Positions 1 to 9,872 are shown, counted from the stretch's first letter. The stretch: 64,000 nucleotides of DNA from Oscillospiraceae bacterium (GCA_009780275.1 WRAI01000002.1:1-64000), one strand, 5' to 3'. The notes: generated from the letters alone by a model not told the origin. Numbers and translations: made by a program.

Positions 1-74
1 AGACCCCTCTCTGTCGAGTGATGATTAAATGTAGTGTTCTGGCGGGTTTGCGGGGCGCGGCTGGCTTTGATTAT

Positions 75-370
75 TTATATTAACTGGCGTATGTAATTAG
101 TACACTTTGGGCACAAGGTTATTGTGCTGTTTTTATTGACCTGTACAGGCTCTTCATTGCTGTATGGGCTTATGTTATTTGTTCGTCCGAGTAAATAATC
201 AATGCTTGTCTTGTAATAATCTGCAAGTATTATCAGCTTAGAAGACGGAGGTATTATTTCTCCGTGTTTCATACCTTGCATAGGTCGCTTGTTTTATATT
301 AAGCAATCTAGCCAACACTTCTTATTTCAAATCGTTATCCACTCTTAAATCTCCGAATACGGAGACGCAT
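75..370 (-). pseudogene. Degenerate XRE-family transcriptional regulator
   Basis: Three reading frames joined end to end spell a typical small XRE regulator. ATG at 370 begins MRLRIR. After one extra base the frame continues DLRVDNDLK, followed by an in-frame TAA and then EVLARLLNIKQATYARYE. A second frameshift near 279 leads into GEIIPPSSKLIILADYY and the family hallmark SIDYLLGRT. The C-terminal part up to 75 is open. Two frameshifts and one nonsense codon in about 300 bp make a functional product unlikely. Its likely operators (422-484) are still intact just upstream, which suggests recent decay or a sequencing problem. Confidence 0.8.
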
Positions 371-421
371 TTTTACCACCCCGAAGTGGATATTAACAGC
401 AATTTTTCAAAATATGTCGAT

Positions 422-440
422 TTATACGCAAGACGTATAA
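422..440. promoter_or_regulatory. Palindromic operator 1 (TTATACG-N5-CGTATAA)
   Basis: Perfect 7+5+7 inverted repeat between the XRE pseudogene and the recombinase genes. It shares the core TATACG-N5-CGTATA with a second palindrome 42 bp away (centre to centre), about four helical turns. Such paired dyads are typical binding sites of XRE repressors. The assignment to the neighbouring pseudogene is inferred from position. Confidence 0.65.
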
Positions 441-461
441 TTTTCTTTTCAAAATCTATCT

Positions 462-484
462 TTATATACGCCTAACGTATATAA
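462..484. promoter_or_regulatory. Palindromic operator 2 (TTATATACG-N5-CGTATATAA)
   Basis: Perfect 9+5+9 inverted repeat with the same core as the dyad at 422-440. It lies just upstream of an extended -10 element (TGCTACAAT, 506-514) that could serve the gene at 599. Because it is in the -35 region of that promoter, binding would most simply repress. Confidence 0.65.
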
Positions 485-499
485 CATCAAGTCTACATA

Positions 500-546
500 A
501 AATCCTGCTACAATTAAAGGTACAACCTTTTTAAGTAGCAGGATTT
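500..546. other. Long perfect hairpin upstream of the recombinase module
   Basis: AAATCCTGCTAC (500-511) pairs perfectly with GTAGCAGGATTT (535-546), and inside the loop AAAGG pairs with CCTTT. No T-run follows on the plus strand, so it is not a plain terminator for rightward transcription. A possible 14-codon ORF (551-595) follows it and its end overlaps the ribosome binding site of the next gene. Possible roles are a protein-binding dyad, a recombination site or a leader structure. Confidence 0.5.
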
Positions 547-598
547 GCATATGCAACTCCTAGACATCATAGGCTCAACAAGAAACGAGGTGTAGCTT

Positions 599-802
599 AT
601 GACAAAAATAGAAACACCAATTGAAAAAGCCAAGAGAACGGCAAAGAATGTACATATAGATAAATTACATGACGGCAAGCGAGAATTTACAGTCATAAAT
701 ATATCCCCCGATTACTGCGACAAGAACGCACGAGCAATAGAGAAAGGGCTATATGAAGTGTTCAAAAAACATAAAGAAGAACAAGCCAAGCAAAGCGAAT
801 AA
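599..802 (+). CDS. Small hypothetical protein upstream of serine recombinase
   Basis: A 67-residue, lysine-rich soluble protein with no recognised domain. ATG at 599 is preceded by GAGGTG at 587-592. It lies 92 bp ahead of the recombinase, which has its own promoter in between. Small charged proteins in this position are common in Firmicute serine-recombinase elements and may be accessory or directionality factors, but nothing in the sequence proves that. Confidence 0.65.
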   Translation: MTKIETPIEKAKRTAKNVHIDKLHDGKREFTVINISPDYCDKNARAIEKGLYEVFKKHKEEQAKQSE

Positions 803-818
803 TATAGGCAAAAATGCC

Positions 819-847
819 TTGAAAACCTTGATAAAACGGTGTATAAT
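819..847 (+). promoter_or_regulatory. Sigma-A promoter of the serine recombinase
   Basis: TTGAAA at 819-824, a 17-bp spacer and TATAAT at 842-847. This lies 48 bp ahead of the recombinase ATG, which also has a strong AGGAGGT ribosome binding site at 884-890. Confidence 0.75.
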
Positions 848-894
848 AGCCACTAGCGGTATGTTATTTTTATACATCGTGATAGGAGGTAACG

Positions 895-2391
895 ATGTAT
901 GATGCAATATATGCAAGACAATCCGTAGACAAAGAAGATAGTATATCAATAGAAAGCCAAATTGCCATGTGTGAGCATGAAACACGAGGTAACAACTTCA
1001 AAGTCTATTCCGACAAGGGTTACAGTGGAAAGAACTTAGACAGACCAGATTTTGAGCGTTTAGTAGAGGATATTAAGCAAGGGCTAATAAGACGAGTAAT
1101 CGTTTACAAGCTAGACCGTATAAGTCGCTCGATACTAGACTTTGCAGGGCTTATACAGTTCTTTGAACAGCACAAAGTAGAGTTTGTTTCTGTCACAGAA
1201 AAGTTTGATACCAGTACCCCCGTTGGACGTGCTATGCTCAATATTTGTATTGTTTTTGCACAGTTAGAAAGGGAGACAATACAACAAAGAGTAAAAGATG
1301 CTTTCGACTCTCGAAGTAGACGAGGCTTTTTCATGGGTGGGACTGCTCCGTATGGTTTTAGAAAAGCCAAAACGACCATAGACGGAAAGAAAACTTCGAA
1401 GTTTGTTATTCACAAAGAAGAAGCCGAACACGTTAAGTTGATTTTTTCACTGTATGCAGATAGTAACAACTCATTAAATGATGTGTTGCGCTATTTATTA
1501 GACAATGGGATTAGCCAGCTAAATGATAAAGCATGGAGTACGTCAAGACTTAGTGAAATACTTCGCCACCCTGTATATGTACAATCCGACTTATCGATTT
1601 ATGAGTTTTACAAAAGCCATGGGGCAACTATTCATAGCGATGTATCGGAGTTTGACGGCAGAGGTTGCTACTTATACACAGGGACTGCTTCTAGCAATGG
1701 AAAACGCTCTGACGTTATTGGCAGGGAAATTGTAATAGCACCACATAAGGGCTTTATATCTTCCGAGGAATGGCTGAAATGCAGGCTACGCTCTATAAAC
1801 AGTAAATACTCTACAAAAACACAAAGAGGTACAAGCTCTTGGCTATTAGGTAAACTCAAATGTGGTAACTGTGGATATGCTCTTGCGGTTAGAAAATCAG
1901 GTAAAAATAGGCTCGGCGTTTGTAGCAACTACTCAACCATGATGCTTTGCAAGGGTACTGGTGGCAGGGTAGACATTAACGCATTAGAAAACTATGTCTT
2001 AGACGCAATGAGGGATAAGTTGGCAAAGTTCAAAACACTATCGGGCAATACAAAAAACGAAACTCCCCCAAAAGTGAGGGAGAACGACATCAAAATTGCC
2101 AAGCTAGACACCGAAATAGCCGACTTGTTGACCAAAGTCACGGGCGCAAATACTATCTTAATGGACTACATAAACGAAAAGGTTGAGGAACTCGACCACA
2201 GCCGAAAAGAACTCCAACAGGAGAACATATCTATACGCCAAACGGTAAAAGCGGACAAGTTAGCCACAATCTACGACCATGTAGAAGACTGGGAAAACAC
2301 CTCTTTTGAAAACAAAAAATCGGCGTTAGATATGTTGGCAAAAGCCATTCACATATCCAACGCCGAAATTGCCATCAGCTGGAACTTTTAA
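895..2391 (+). CDS. Large serine recombinase (site-specific integrase)
   Basis: A 498-residue large serine recombinase that excises or integrates a mobile element. The N-terminal resolvase domain has the catalytic serine in YARQS (S10) and the arginine-rich YKLDRISRS motif (71-79). The Recombinase domain follows (about 150-300). A zinc-ribbon has Cys 323, 326, 343 and 352, and the C-terminus is a predicted coiled coil (about 390-470). The length is normal for the family. It reads towards the chromosome at 2.4 kb, so the rest of the element probably lies left of the window and one att site near 2391-2450; that placement is inferred. Confidence 0.95.
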   Translation: MYDAIYARQSVDKEDSISIESQIAMCEHETRGNNFKVYSDKGYSGKNLDRPDFERLVEDIKQGLIRRVIVYKLDRISRSILDFAGLIQFFEQHKVEFVSVTEKFDTSTPVGRAMLNICIVFAQLERETIQQRVKDAFDSRSRRGFFMGGTAPYGFRKAKTTIDGKKTSKFVIHKEEAEHVKLIFSLYADSNNSLNDVLRYLLDNGISQLNDKAWSTSRLSEILRHPVYVQSDLSIYEFYKSHGATIHSDVSEFDGRGCYLYTGTASSNGKRSDVIGREIVIAPHKGFISSEEWLKCRLRSINSKYSTKTQRGTSSWLLGKLKCGNCGYALAVRKSGKNRLGVCSNYSTMMLCKGTGGRVDINALENYVLDAMRDKLAKFKTLSGNTKNETPPKVRENDIKIAKLDTEIADLLTKVTGANTILMDYINEKVEELDHSRKELQQENISIRQTVKADKLATIYDHVEDWENTSFENKKSALDMLAKAIHISNAEIAISWNF

Positions 2392-2448
2392 GACGTACTG
2401 TTCTTTATGCCAATCTGTACGCTTCGGTTTCCCGCGCCCTTTTTAGCA

Positions 2449-3216
2449 CTACTGCTCGTTGTCATCGCCTTGATAGTCTTGATGATTATACACTCTGCTA
2501 CTCACATTGCCTTCTTCAAGCCGTTGTTCCCAGTCGGGAGTATTATGTTGCCAGTTTTCCCAATGCTCCTCAAAAGCTTCTTCCCCAAACTCGCTGATAA
2601 TCGCTTCAGCAGATAAACCACTATTATCGTGCACAATTTCGAATGGGTCATTCAACTCAAGTAATGATTGCGTTGCATTGACTATACCAACAAAATCGCT
2701 ATATCCATCTAGTTCAATTCTTAGGTCGAGTACAGCAAACAAATAGGTTTCACCCATCTCTAACGGATAGAGTCCCACCTCAATGGGAATGCGGTAAACG
2801 CCATCCCAATAGTGTGCGCCTGCTTCTTGTATAAGGGCCAATTGCTCCTCTTCTCGATAACCTTTGATGCCTCCGTCAACAGTGACACGCATAACGTCTC
2901 TCTCCGCACCTTTGTAGGCGGTAAGAACAGTGACATAGTAGGTTCTGCCCAGCGACAAACGCTCGGGATTGCACTCAGGTGTAGGTGCTCTACCTGTTTC
3001 AGTGCTTATTACATTAAAAGACATATCGGTTACCGTGCCAACGAAAACATGATCGACGCGTGTAACTAGATCTTCTACCGTGCTGAAATAGTAATCTTCT
3101 CCGTGTATATATGTGAATTCTACTTCGGGAGGGTCTTGCGGAGATGAACAAGCCATTAACGCCAGCATGAGTGTGAGACATAATAGTATGGATATTTTTT
3201 TCATAATTTTATTCAT
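2449..3216 (-). CDS. Putative lipoprotein, unknown function
   Basis: A 255-residue secreted lipoprotein. The chosen start (MNKIMKK) has GAGG six bases upstream, and a hydrophobic signal ends in a lipobox with the acylated cysteine at residue 23 (LMAC). The mature part is acidic, with no recognised catalytic motif. A longer frame starts at 3300 but lacks a signal at its N-terminus. The start codon overlaps the stop of the lectin-like remnant to its right. It is convergent with the serine recombinase. Confidence 0.8.
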   Translation of the reverse strand: MNKIMKKISILLCLTLMLALMACSSPQDPPEVEFTYIHGEDYYFSTVEDLVTRVDHVFVGTVTDMSFNVISTETGRAPTPECNPERLSLGRTYYVTVLTAYKGAERDVMRVTVDGGIKGYREEEQLALIQEAGAHYWDGVYRIPIEVGLYPLEMGETYLFAVLDLRIELDGYSDFVGIVNATQSLLELNDPFEIVHDNSGLSAEAIISEFGEEAFEEHWENWQHNTPDWEQRLEEGNVSSRVYNHQDYQGDDNEQ

Positions 3217-3779
3217 TTCTAGCCTCGAATTGATGAGGTAATGACGCATCAGCACTTCCTGTTCTTGTCGCAATACTGCCACCCATATCGCGCCCGCCAT
3301 CTCTTCTGTTCCAAGCTAAAATACCATCCCGAACAGCCGTCTCCCAGCCTCCCAAATTGGGGCGCAAGAATACAGAAAATGTTGGTGAGATCGCTCTCCA
3401 CGGATATGGGCGATTGGATTGATGATGTAGAAAGCTCGCCACATTTCGAACATACCATCTCTGACGCGGTGTATTTGGCCCACGCATAACGAGACTTGCA
3501 GCAGCACCGGTTGTAGATGCCCCGGTAAGCGCGGCTGTCCAGCCATTTAAGCCTGCTTGTCTGCTGATAATACGATAGGCATTGCCATCTCGTTGAAACC
3601 GCCATAATGTCCGATCAACTTGAGCTGCACTCGGAGCAGATATCATACTAAGCGTAGCGTTGCCGGAGGTAAATGCTGCAGTTGCTAAAAACAAATTGCC
3701 TTGTCTAAGTTGATAAAAACGATGCCCACTAGCAGCTAAGGGTTTTGTCGAAATAGCTTTTGACGCATGGTTGTTAAAT
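3209..3779 (-). pseudogene. Remnant of a ricin-lectin / matrixin-like secreted protein
   Basis: An open frame of about 190 codons follows an in-frame TAA just beyond 3779 and has no ATG or GTG, only a TTG at 3694. The first part resembles a ricin-type beta-trefoil repeat (RFYQLRQGN, TLWRFQRDGN, QRWYVRN). The second part (WETAVRDGILAWN) resembles the opening of matrixin-like metalloproteases, but the frame stops before any HExxH site. Both ends therefore look missing. The domain names rest on pattern recognition only. Confidence 0.5.
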
Positions 3780-3913
3780 CGTTACGTATACGATATCATA
3801 GTTGGAAATGTTTGTCAATCGGTTGAATAAGATAAAACAAGATGAAATTTTAGAAAATTTTTGTGTACGGTTGACTGTTCTTGATAAACAGTTGTAAGTT
3901 GAAATGCATAGAC

Positions 3914-3942
3914 TTGCACAATCTCACCGTCTGCATTATAAT
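3914..3942 (+). promoter_or_regulatory. Sigma-A promoter of ygiQ
   Basis: TTGCAC at 3914-3919, a 17-bp spacer and a perfect TATAAT at 3937-3942. The ygiQ start at 3970 gives a short leader of about 20 nt. This promoter rules out the upstream in-frame ATG at 3904, which would lie before the transcription start. Confidence 0.8.
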
Positions 3943-3969
3943 GGTCTCATCAACCGAAAGGACATGCTC

Positions 3970-5751
3970 ATGCACCAAGACTTCCTCCCCATCTCACGTG
4001 ATGATATGCTTGCTCGTGATTGGCATTACTATGATTTTCTGCTCGTGACGGGTGACGCATATGTTGATCACCCATCATTTGGCGCGGCTGTCATCGGGCG
4101 CGTGTTGGAACGTGAGGGCTATCGTATCGCCATTCTGCCACAGCCACAAGGGGCAGAAGATTTGCGTGCTATTGGCAAACCACGCTATGGCGTTCTCGTC
4201 ACGGCGGGCAATCTTGACTCAATGGTAGCGCATTACACTGCAGCTAAGAAGCGACGCAGCGAGGATTACTATTCGCCGGACAAACGAGCGGGACTGCGCC
4301 CTGACCGAGCTTGCATTGTGTACTCGCAGTGGGCGCGGGAGGCATTTTCTAATGTGCCGATTGTTTTGGGCGGCTTGGAGGCCAGTTTACGGCGGTTTGC
4401 ACATTACGATTATTGGCAGAATCGCGTACGGCGCAGTATTTTGTTTGACGCTAAGGCTGATTTGCTGGTGTATGGCATGGGTGAACGGTCGATCTGCGAA
4501 GTTGCGGCAAGACTAAAAAGCGGCACAGCCATGGATGGCATTGCAGGCACGGCATACATTACGAAGTCTGTGCCCGACAGCGCAATCACATGCGCAAGTT
4601 ACGAAGATGTTTGTGTCGATAAATTTGCGTATGCGCAGGCTGTTAAGGTGCAAGTTGATGAATGTGACCCGGTGCGCGGACGTGTTGTTGCGCAAGCGCA
4701 TGGCGACCGCTTCTTAATTGTTAACCCCTTTGCCCTGCCGTTGACAGGACGAGATTTGGACGCGACGTACGAGCTGCCATATACACGACTAGTTCATCCA
4801 AGCTACGCGGCGACTGGTATGCCTGTAGCGGCATTAGAAGAGGTACAATTCTCGGTGACACATAACCGCGGATGTTTTGGCGATTGTAATTTTTGCGCGC
4901 TGAGTTTTCACCAGGGCAAAATGGTAGGCAGCCGCACGCATGAGTCGATAACGCGCGAAGTGGAGATGTTTACACAGCATCCACAATGGAAAGGCTATGT
5001 GCATGACGTCGGCGGCCCGACGGCGAATTTTCGGCGACCGTCTTGTCAGCAGCAATTGAATGTTGGCTTATGCCGTTCTAAGAAGTGCCTCGTGCCCGAA
5101 CCTTGCAAGCACCTGGACGCCGACCACAGCGATTATTTACAGCTGCTGCGAAAGCTGCGTGGCATTGACGGCGTAAAGAAAGTTTTTATCCGCAGCGGTA
5201 TTCGGTTTGACTACTTAATGCAAGATAAAAGCGGCGAATGTTTTGCCGAACTACTCAAATATCACATTTCAGGACAACTCAAAGTAGCACCCGAGCACTG
5301 CGTCGACAGCGTGCTGGCCGCGATGGGCAAACCGCGGCATGAGGTGTACGAGAAATTCGCCGAAAAATACAAGCGGCTCAACCAAAAATACGGCAAGGAG
5401 CAGTACCTTGTGCCGTATTTAATGAGCGGGCATCCAGGCACGACGCTGCAAGACGCCGTGGCGTTGGCATTGTATCTACACAAGGCGGGCAAGCACCCCG
5501 AGCAGGTGCAAGATTTTTACCCCACACCGGGCACAATATCAACGTGTATGTATTACACGGGACTTAACCCATTGACCATGCAGCAAGTACACGTACCGGA
5601 TGGACGTGAGCGCAGCTTACAGCGCGCATTGCTGCAATGGCGGCGGCCGGAAAAGCGAAAACTGGTGATTGCGGCACTGCGGGAAGTCGGACGCGAAGAT
5701 TTGATTGGCTTTAGCAAGGGGTGTTTGGTGCGGCCATTAAGTCGGAAGTAA
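3970..5751 (+). CDS. ygiQ: YgiQ-family radical SAM protein
   Basis: A 593-residue member of the YgiQ (UPF0313) family. The radical-SAM cluster motif CxxxCxxC is at C302, C306 and C309 (GCFGDCNFC). The N-terminal half carries the family-specific cobalamin-type domain region (LPISRDDM near the start). The ATG at 3970 has AAAGG eight bases upstream; the ATG at 3964 is too close to it. The gene is transcribed alone between its own promoter and a terminator. The family's reaction is not established, so none is assigned. Confidence 0.93.
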   Translation: MHQDFLPISRDDMLARDWHYYDFLLVTGDAYVDHPSFGAAVIGRVLEREGYRIAILPQPQGAEDLRAIGKPRYGVLVTAGNLDSMVAHYTAAKKRRSEDYYSPDKRAGLRPDRACIVYSQWAREAFSNVPIVLGGLEASLRRFAHYDYWQNRVRRSILFDAKADLLVYGMGERSICEVAARLKSGTAMDGIAGTAYITKSVPDSAITCASYEDVCVDKFAYAQAVKVQVDECDPVRGRVVAQAHGDRFLIVNPFALPLTGRDLDATYELPYTRLVHPSYAATGMPVAALEEVQFSVTHNRGCFGDCNFCALSFHQGKMVGSRTHESITREVEMFTQHPQWKGYVHDVGGPTANFRRPSCQQQLNVGLCRSKKCLVPEPCKHLDADHSDYLQLLRKLRGIDGVKKVFIRSGIRFDYLMQDKSGECFAELLKYHISGQLKVAPEHCVDSVLAAMGKPRHEVYEKFAEKYKRLNQKYGKEQYLVPYLMSGHPGTTLQDAVALALYLHKAGKHPEQVQDFYPTPGTISTCMYYTGLNPLTMQQVHVPDGRERSLQRALLQWRRPEKRKLVIAALREVGREDLIGFSKGCLVRPLSRK

Positions 5752-5787
5752 GGAGCAAGGGCTTGCTCTTATGTATGTTAGTGTAGT

Positions 5788-5810
5788 AAAACCCGCAGAA
5801 GGGGTTTTTA
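5788..5810 (+). terminator. Rho-independent terminator after ygiQ
   Basis: AAAACCC (5788-5794) pairs with GGGTTTT (5802-5808), followed by more T, 36 bp past the ygiQ stop. Confidence 0.75.
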
Positions 5811-5880
5811 TTAGCAGAGAGGGATACTTGCACCCTGCATATAAAAAAGGGTAGATATCCGCCCCTTATGCTCTAAATAG

Positions 5881-6171
5881 CCATCATTAAATATTCCCAA
5901 TCGCCTGATTCCACCACTTTTTGAAATCCGAACGTTTGCGACACCTTTGACGATTGACTGCCCTTTCCTTGCGGCGATGCAGCGCGAAAATCCATATAGT
6001 TTCACTACGGCGAAATACAAAGGCAAAGATGTAAAGTTGTGCCATGTGTACAAGGCGATTGAAACACGCAGCGGGTATCATAGGGAATTTAGGTTTGATA
6101 TAGACGATAACATATTGAGTGATATATTAGATTTATATGCTTATTTTGAGGGTAATCTTGCGGTGGTGTGA
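5881..6171 (+). pseudogene. Probable gene remnant, no clear start
   Basis: An open frame of about 96 codons follows a TAG at 5878-5880 and ends at 6171. Only a TTG (5947) could start it, and no ribosome binding site precedes that codon. The peptide (for example ENPYSFTTAKYKGKDVKL, FDIDDNILSDILDLYAYF) has natural-looking composition but matches no family I recognise. It sits between two terminators in an otherwise gene-free stretch (5811-6363), so it may be a decayed gene fragment. Confidence 0.3.
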
Positions 6172-6209
6172 TGGTTGCGGCGAACAAGCAATTTTATATT
6201 ATCAACATC

Positions 6210-6250
6210 AAAACCTTGCAGAAACTTTTTTATTTTGCAAGGTTTTTTGT
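6210..6250 (+). terminator. Rho-independent terminator
   Basis: AAACCTTGCA (6211-6220) and TGCAAGGTTT (6236-6245) form a 10-bp stem followed by a T-run. No intact gene ends just before it, which supports an older gene having occupied 5881-6171. Confidence 0.75.
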
Positions 6251-6303
6251 TTTGATTTGTGCTATGATAGTTTTGTAAAAACAATGTGCATTGTGATGCA
6301 TGA

Positions 6304-6341
6304 TGCTCCTGTGCGAAAAGCGTGGTTTCCGCTACGGAGCA
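6304..6341 (+). promoter_or_regulatory. Leader hairpin before the AraC-acetyltransferase gene
   Basis: TGCTCC (6304-6309) pairs with GGAGCA (6336-6341), and inside it AGCG pairs with CGCT. It ends nine bases before the GGAGGT ribosome binding site (6351-6356). It could be an operator or an RNA control element; there is no direct evidence for either. Confidence 0.35.
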
Positions 6342-6363
6342 CCAACATTTGGAGGTAAAAGAA

Positions 6364-7311
6364 ATGGAAATGATAGCAGGACTAAATAAAGCTATTGACT
6401 ACATTGAAGAACACTTGCGGGGCGAGGTTGACTACAACGAAGTTTGTAAAATCTGCGCCTGTTCGTTGCCAAAGTTTCAGCAAATGTTTTCGATGACTTG
6501 CGGCATTCCCGTTTCGGAATACGTCCGAAATAGGCGCATGACAATCGCGGCACATGAGATAGTCAATAGCGACATTAAAATTTTAGACTTGGCTCTCATG
6601 CTTGGATACGATTCGCCCGAAGCCTTTACAAGGGCGTATCAATCGTTTCATGGTGTGCCGCCGTCCACAACCCGAAAAGAAAAAACGTATGAAGAATATC
6701 ATCGCGCTTCTGTGCAAATTCAAGTATACGGAGGAAAATTCAAAATGGGAACTAAATCAATCATGAAAATCGAAACAGAGCGAATTATTATCAGAAAAAT
6801 ACAAGCTGACGATTGGAAAGACTTACAAGAAATCGCCATATCAAAGGAAAGTTCTCCGTTTGCAGCTTGCGACCACGCATGGCCGACTGATGATGACGGA
6901 ATCAAAGGAATGTGCAACTATTTCGCCGGAGAAAATCAATTTTGGGTTGTCGAAGCAAAAGACTTGAAAAAAGTTGTGTGCTTCATTAACTTCAATGGCA
7001 TAGACGAAAATCAAAAATTGGATATTGGTCATGTGATGAATTCTACTTATAGCGAGCAGGGCTATGAATACGAAGCCTTAAAAGCCCTATATAATTACGC
7101 TTTCCTCGAACTCGGCGCGTTGAGTATCATAGCATATTGGGCGTTAGATGATGAGGAAAAACTTGCGCCGCTGTACAAGCTCGGAATGAAAGTTACAGAC
7201 AAGTGGATGGAAAATAAATTTAGCCCCGACGCTGACGGCACGACATCGCAATTTGAGGGCGGCACATTTACAGTAACAAGGGACGAATGGATAACAAATC
7301 CGGCAGAATGA
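6364..7311 (+). CDS. AraC-type HTH fused to GNAT acetyltransferase
   Basis: A 315-residue fusion. Residues about 2-105 form an AraC/XylS DNA-binding domain with two HTH motifs (YNEVCKICACSLPKFQQMF; LDLALMLGYDSPEAFTRAY and the closing FHGVPPS). From about residue 134 a GNAT N-acetyltransferase of the RimJ type follows (IETERIIIRKIQADDW, YEALKALYNYAF, LGMKVTDKW). The ATG at 6364 has GGAGGT at the right distance. The AraC half resembles that of the protein at 43642, while the second domain differs. The substrate is unknown; it probably couples ligand sensing or modification to transcription. Confidence 0.88.
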   Translation: MEMIAGLNKAIDYIEEHLRGEVDYNEVCKICACSLPKFQQMFSMTCGIPVSEYVRNRRMTIAAHEIVNSDIKILDLALMLGYDSPEAFTRAYQSFHGVPPSTTRKEKTYEEYHRASVQIQVYGGKFKMGTKSIMKIETERIIIRKIQADDWKDLQEIAISKESSPFAACDHAWPTDDDGIKGMCNYFAGENQFWVVEAKDLKKVVCFINFNGIDENQKLDIGHVMNSTYSEQGYEYEALKALYNYAFLELGALSIIAYWALDDEEKLAPLYKLGMKVTDKWMENKFSPDADGTTSQFEGGTFTVTRDEWITNPAE

Positions 7312-7318
7312 GCAATTT

Positions 7319-7348
7319 TTGCAATGATTGCTGTAAATGTGGTATAAT
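7319..7348 (+). promoter_or_regulatory. Promoter of the 7379 gene
   Basis: TTGCAA (7319-7324), an 18-bp spacer and TATAAT (7343-7348), 31 bp ahead of the ATG, which has GAGGTG upstream. Confidence 0.65.
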
Positions 7349-7378
7349 ATATAGGAGCGTTACAAATGAGGTGATACT

Positions 7379-8338
7379 ATGCCGGAAACATTAGCACAAG
7401 AGCAAAGACGAACCAAACCCAAATTAGAAAATGTAATCGCATCGAGGGAGTGCATGGGTGACAAATCAAAACAAGTCGCGTATGCGTTCTTGGATTATTG
7501 CAATGCGCGGAATATCACATACAAATGGAGCTCAACGAACCGATGGAATCTGAATATAAAGGGCAAAAGCATTGGATATATTGGTATTGGCGCAAGAAAA
7601 CGTGACGACAATTCGTGGAATATTCTGATGAATGAGAAAGAGCTTGTCCAATATCAAGACTTCATCGAACGAGAGGGTTTGCTGGAAACCATACATAATA
7701 ATATAGGTTATTGTATAAAATGTCACGGAAATTGTACGCCAAAATCTGCAACGATACTCGGAAAAACATTTAACAATGTGTGCAGTGGCTTATGTTTCAA
7801 AAATCCCGATGCTGACACGTTAGAGAGTATTCAAAAAATATTGGATTTTAGATTGCAATTAACACACGGCACGGCAAGCCGTCCTATCCTCGACCCTGCA
7901 ACCGATGGGTTGACACGCATTAATAATAAACTGCGTGTAAGTGGCGTATCAGACTTGCACGGCAACGCCAACGATAATATCAGCAATTTATTCAATGGGA
8001 AATGCGGCGATTATTTCTATGCCGGCCCATATGATTATCAATCAAATAGCGGCAGTCATGACATTTTGTTTGAAATGGACAAGCCTGTTGAATTAAAAAT
8101 GTACGGATTGTTTACGGGCTTGCGGCTTGATGTGCCGAATGGTTGGGCTTTATATGGAGCGGAAAGCAAGGGCGGAGAGTGGATTTTACTTGACGCACAG
8201 AATGAGTTCCCAAAGCCTGTTACGCTTTATACTGAAAAAGCATTTAGCATTGACAAACCAAAAATCTATCAGTATTATAAGATTACACTTGACGGTTCAT
8301 ATTTTGTGTTGTCGCAGGTGCATTTGTATACGAAGTAG
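7379..8338 (+). CDS. Cys-rich family protein with C-terminal discoidin-like domain
   Basis: A 319-residue, two-part protein. Residues 1-157 match the uncharacterised family also seen at 41284, 41887 and 42439: an N-terminal RRTKPKLENV block, a W-rich core (YKWSSTNRWNLNIKGKSIGYI), a cysteine knuckle (C112, C115, C119), then ILGKTFNNVC and FKNPDADTLESIQKIL. Residues about 175-319 look like an F5/8 type C (discoidin) beta-sandwich (NLFNGKCGDYFYAG, VELKMYGLFTG, GWALYGAESKGGEWILLD). No signal peptide is visible, so it should be cytoplasmic. Its function is unknown; the discoidin call is by pattern only. Confidence 0.75.
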   Translation: MPETLAQEQRRTKPKLENVIASRECMGDKSKQVAYAFLDYCNARNITYKWSSTNRWNLNIKGKSIGYIGIGARKRDDNSWNILMNEKELVQYQDFIEREGLLETIHNNIGYCIKCHGNCTPKSATILGKTFNNVCSGLCFKNPDADTLESIQKILDFRLQLTHGTASRPILDPATDGLTRINNKLRVSGVSDLHGNANDNISNLFNGKCGDYFYAGPYDYQSNSGSHDILFEMDKPVELKMYGLFTGLRLDVPNGWALYGAESKGGEWILLDAQNEFPKPVTLYTEKAFSIDKPKIYQYYKITLDGSYFVLSQVHLYTK

Positions 8339-8424
8339 GTAAATTTATATTTTGAGCAACGCAGTGCAGTCTGAACTCCATACAACGCCGCTATCGGACA
8401 CCCACGGAACTTGCACCACACAAG

Positions 8425-8461
8425 AAAAATCCGCAGATGCAGCGTAATGCTACATCTGCGG
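8425..8461 (-). terminator. Terminator of the glycolytic operon
   Basis: CCGCAGATG (8431-8439) pairs with CATCTGCGG (8453-8461), with an inner AGC/GCT extension. Read on the minus strand it is followed by ATTTTT. It lies 64 bp past the enolase stop. Confidence 0.85.
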
Positions 8462-8525
8462 CGAAAACAACAAATGCTGTTTTATGGGTGGCTGCCATTA
8501 CGCCGTCCCTTTTGATATTGCAGAT

Positions 8526-9872
<1,347 letters not shown>

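Noticed and set aside
2407-2616. 69-codon plus-strand frame after the recombinase
   Set aside because: It overlaps the conserved 3' end of the minus-strand lipoprotein gene and has no ribosome binding site.
3904-3969. Upstream in-frame start for ygiQ
   Set aside because: The ATG at 3904 lies before the likely -35 box of the ygiQ promoter, so it would not be transcribed; the ATG at 3970 has a good ribosome binding site.
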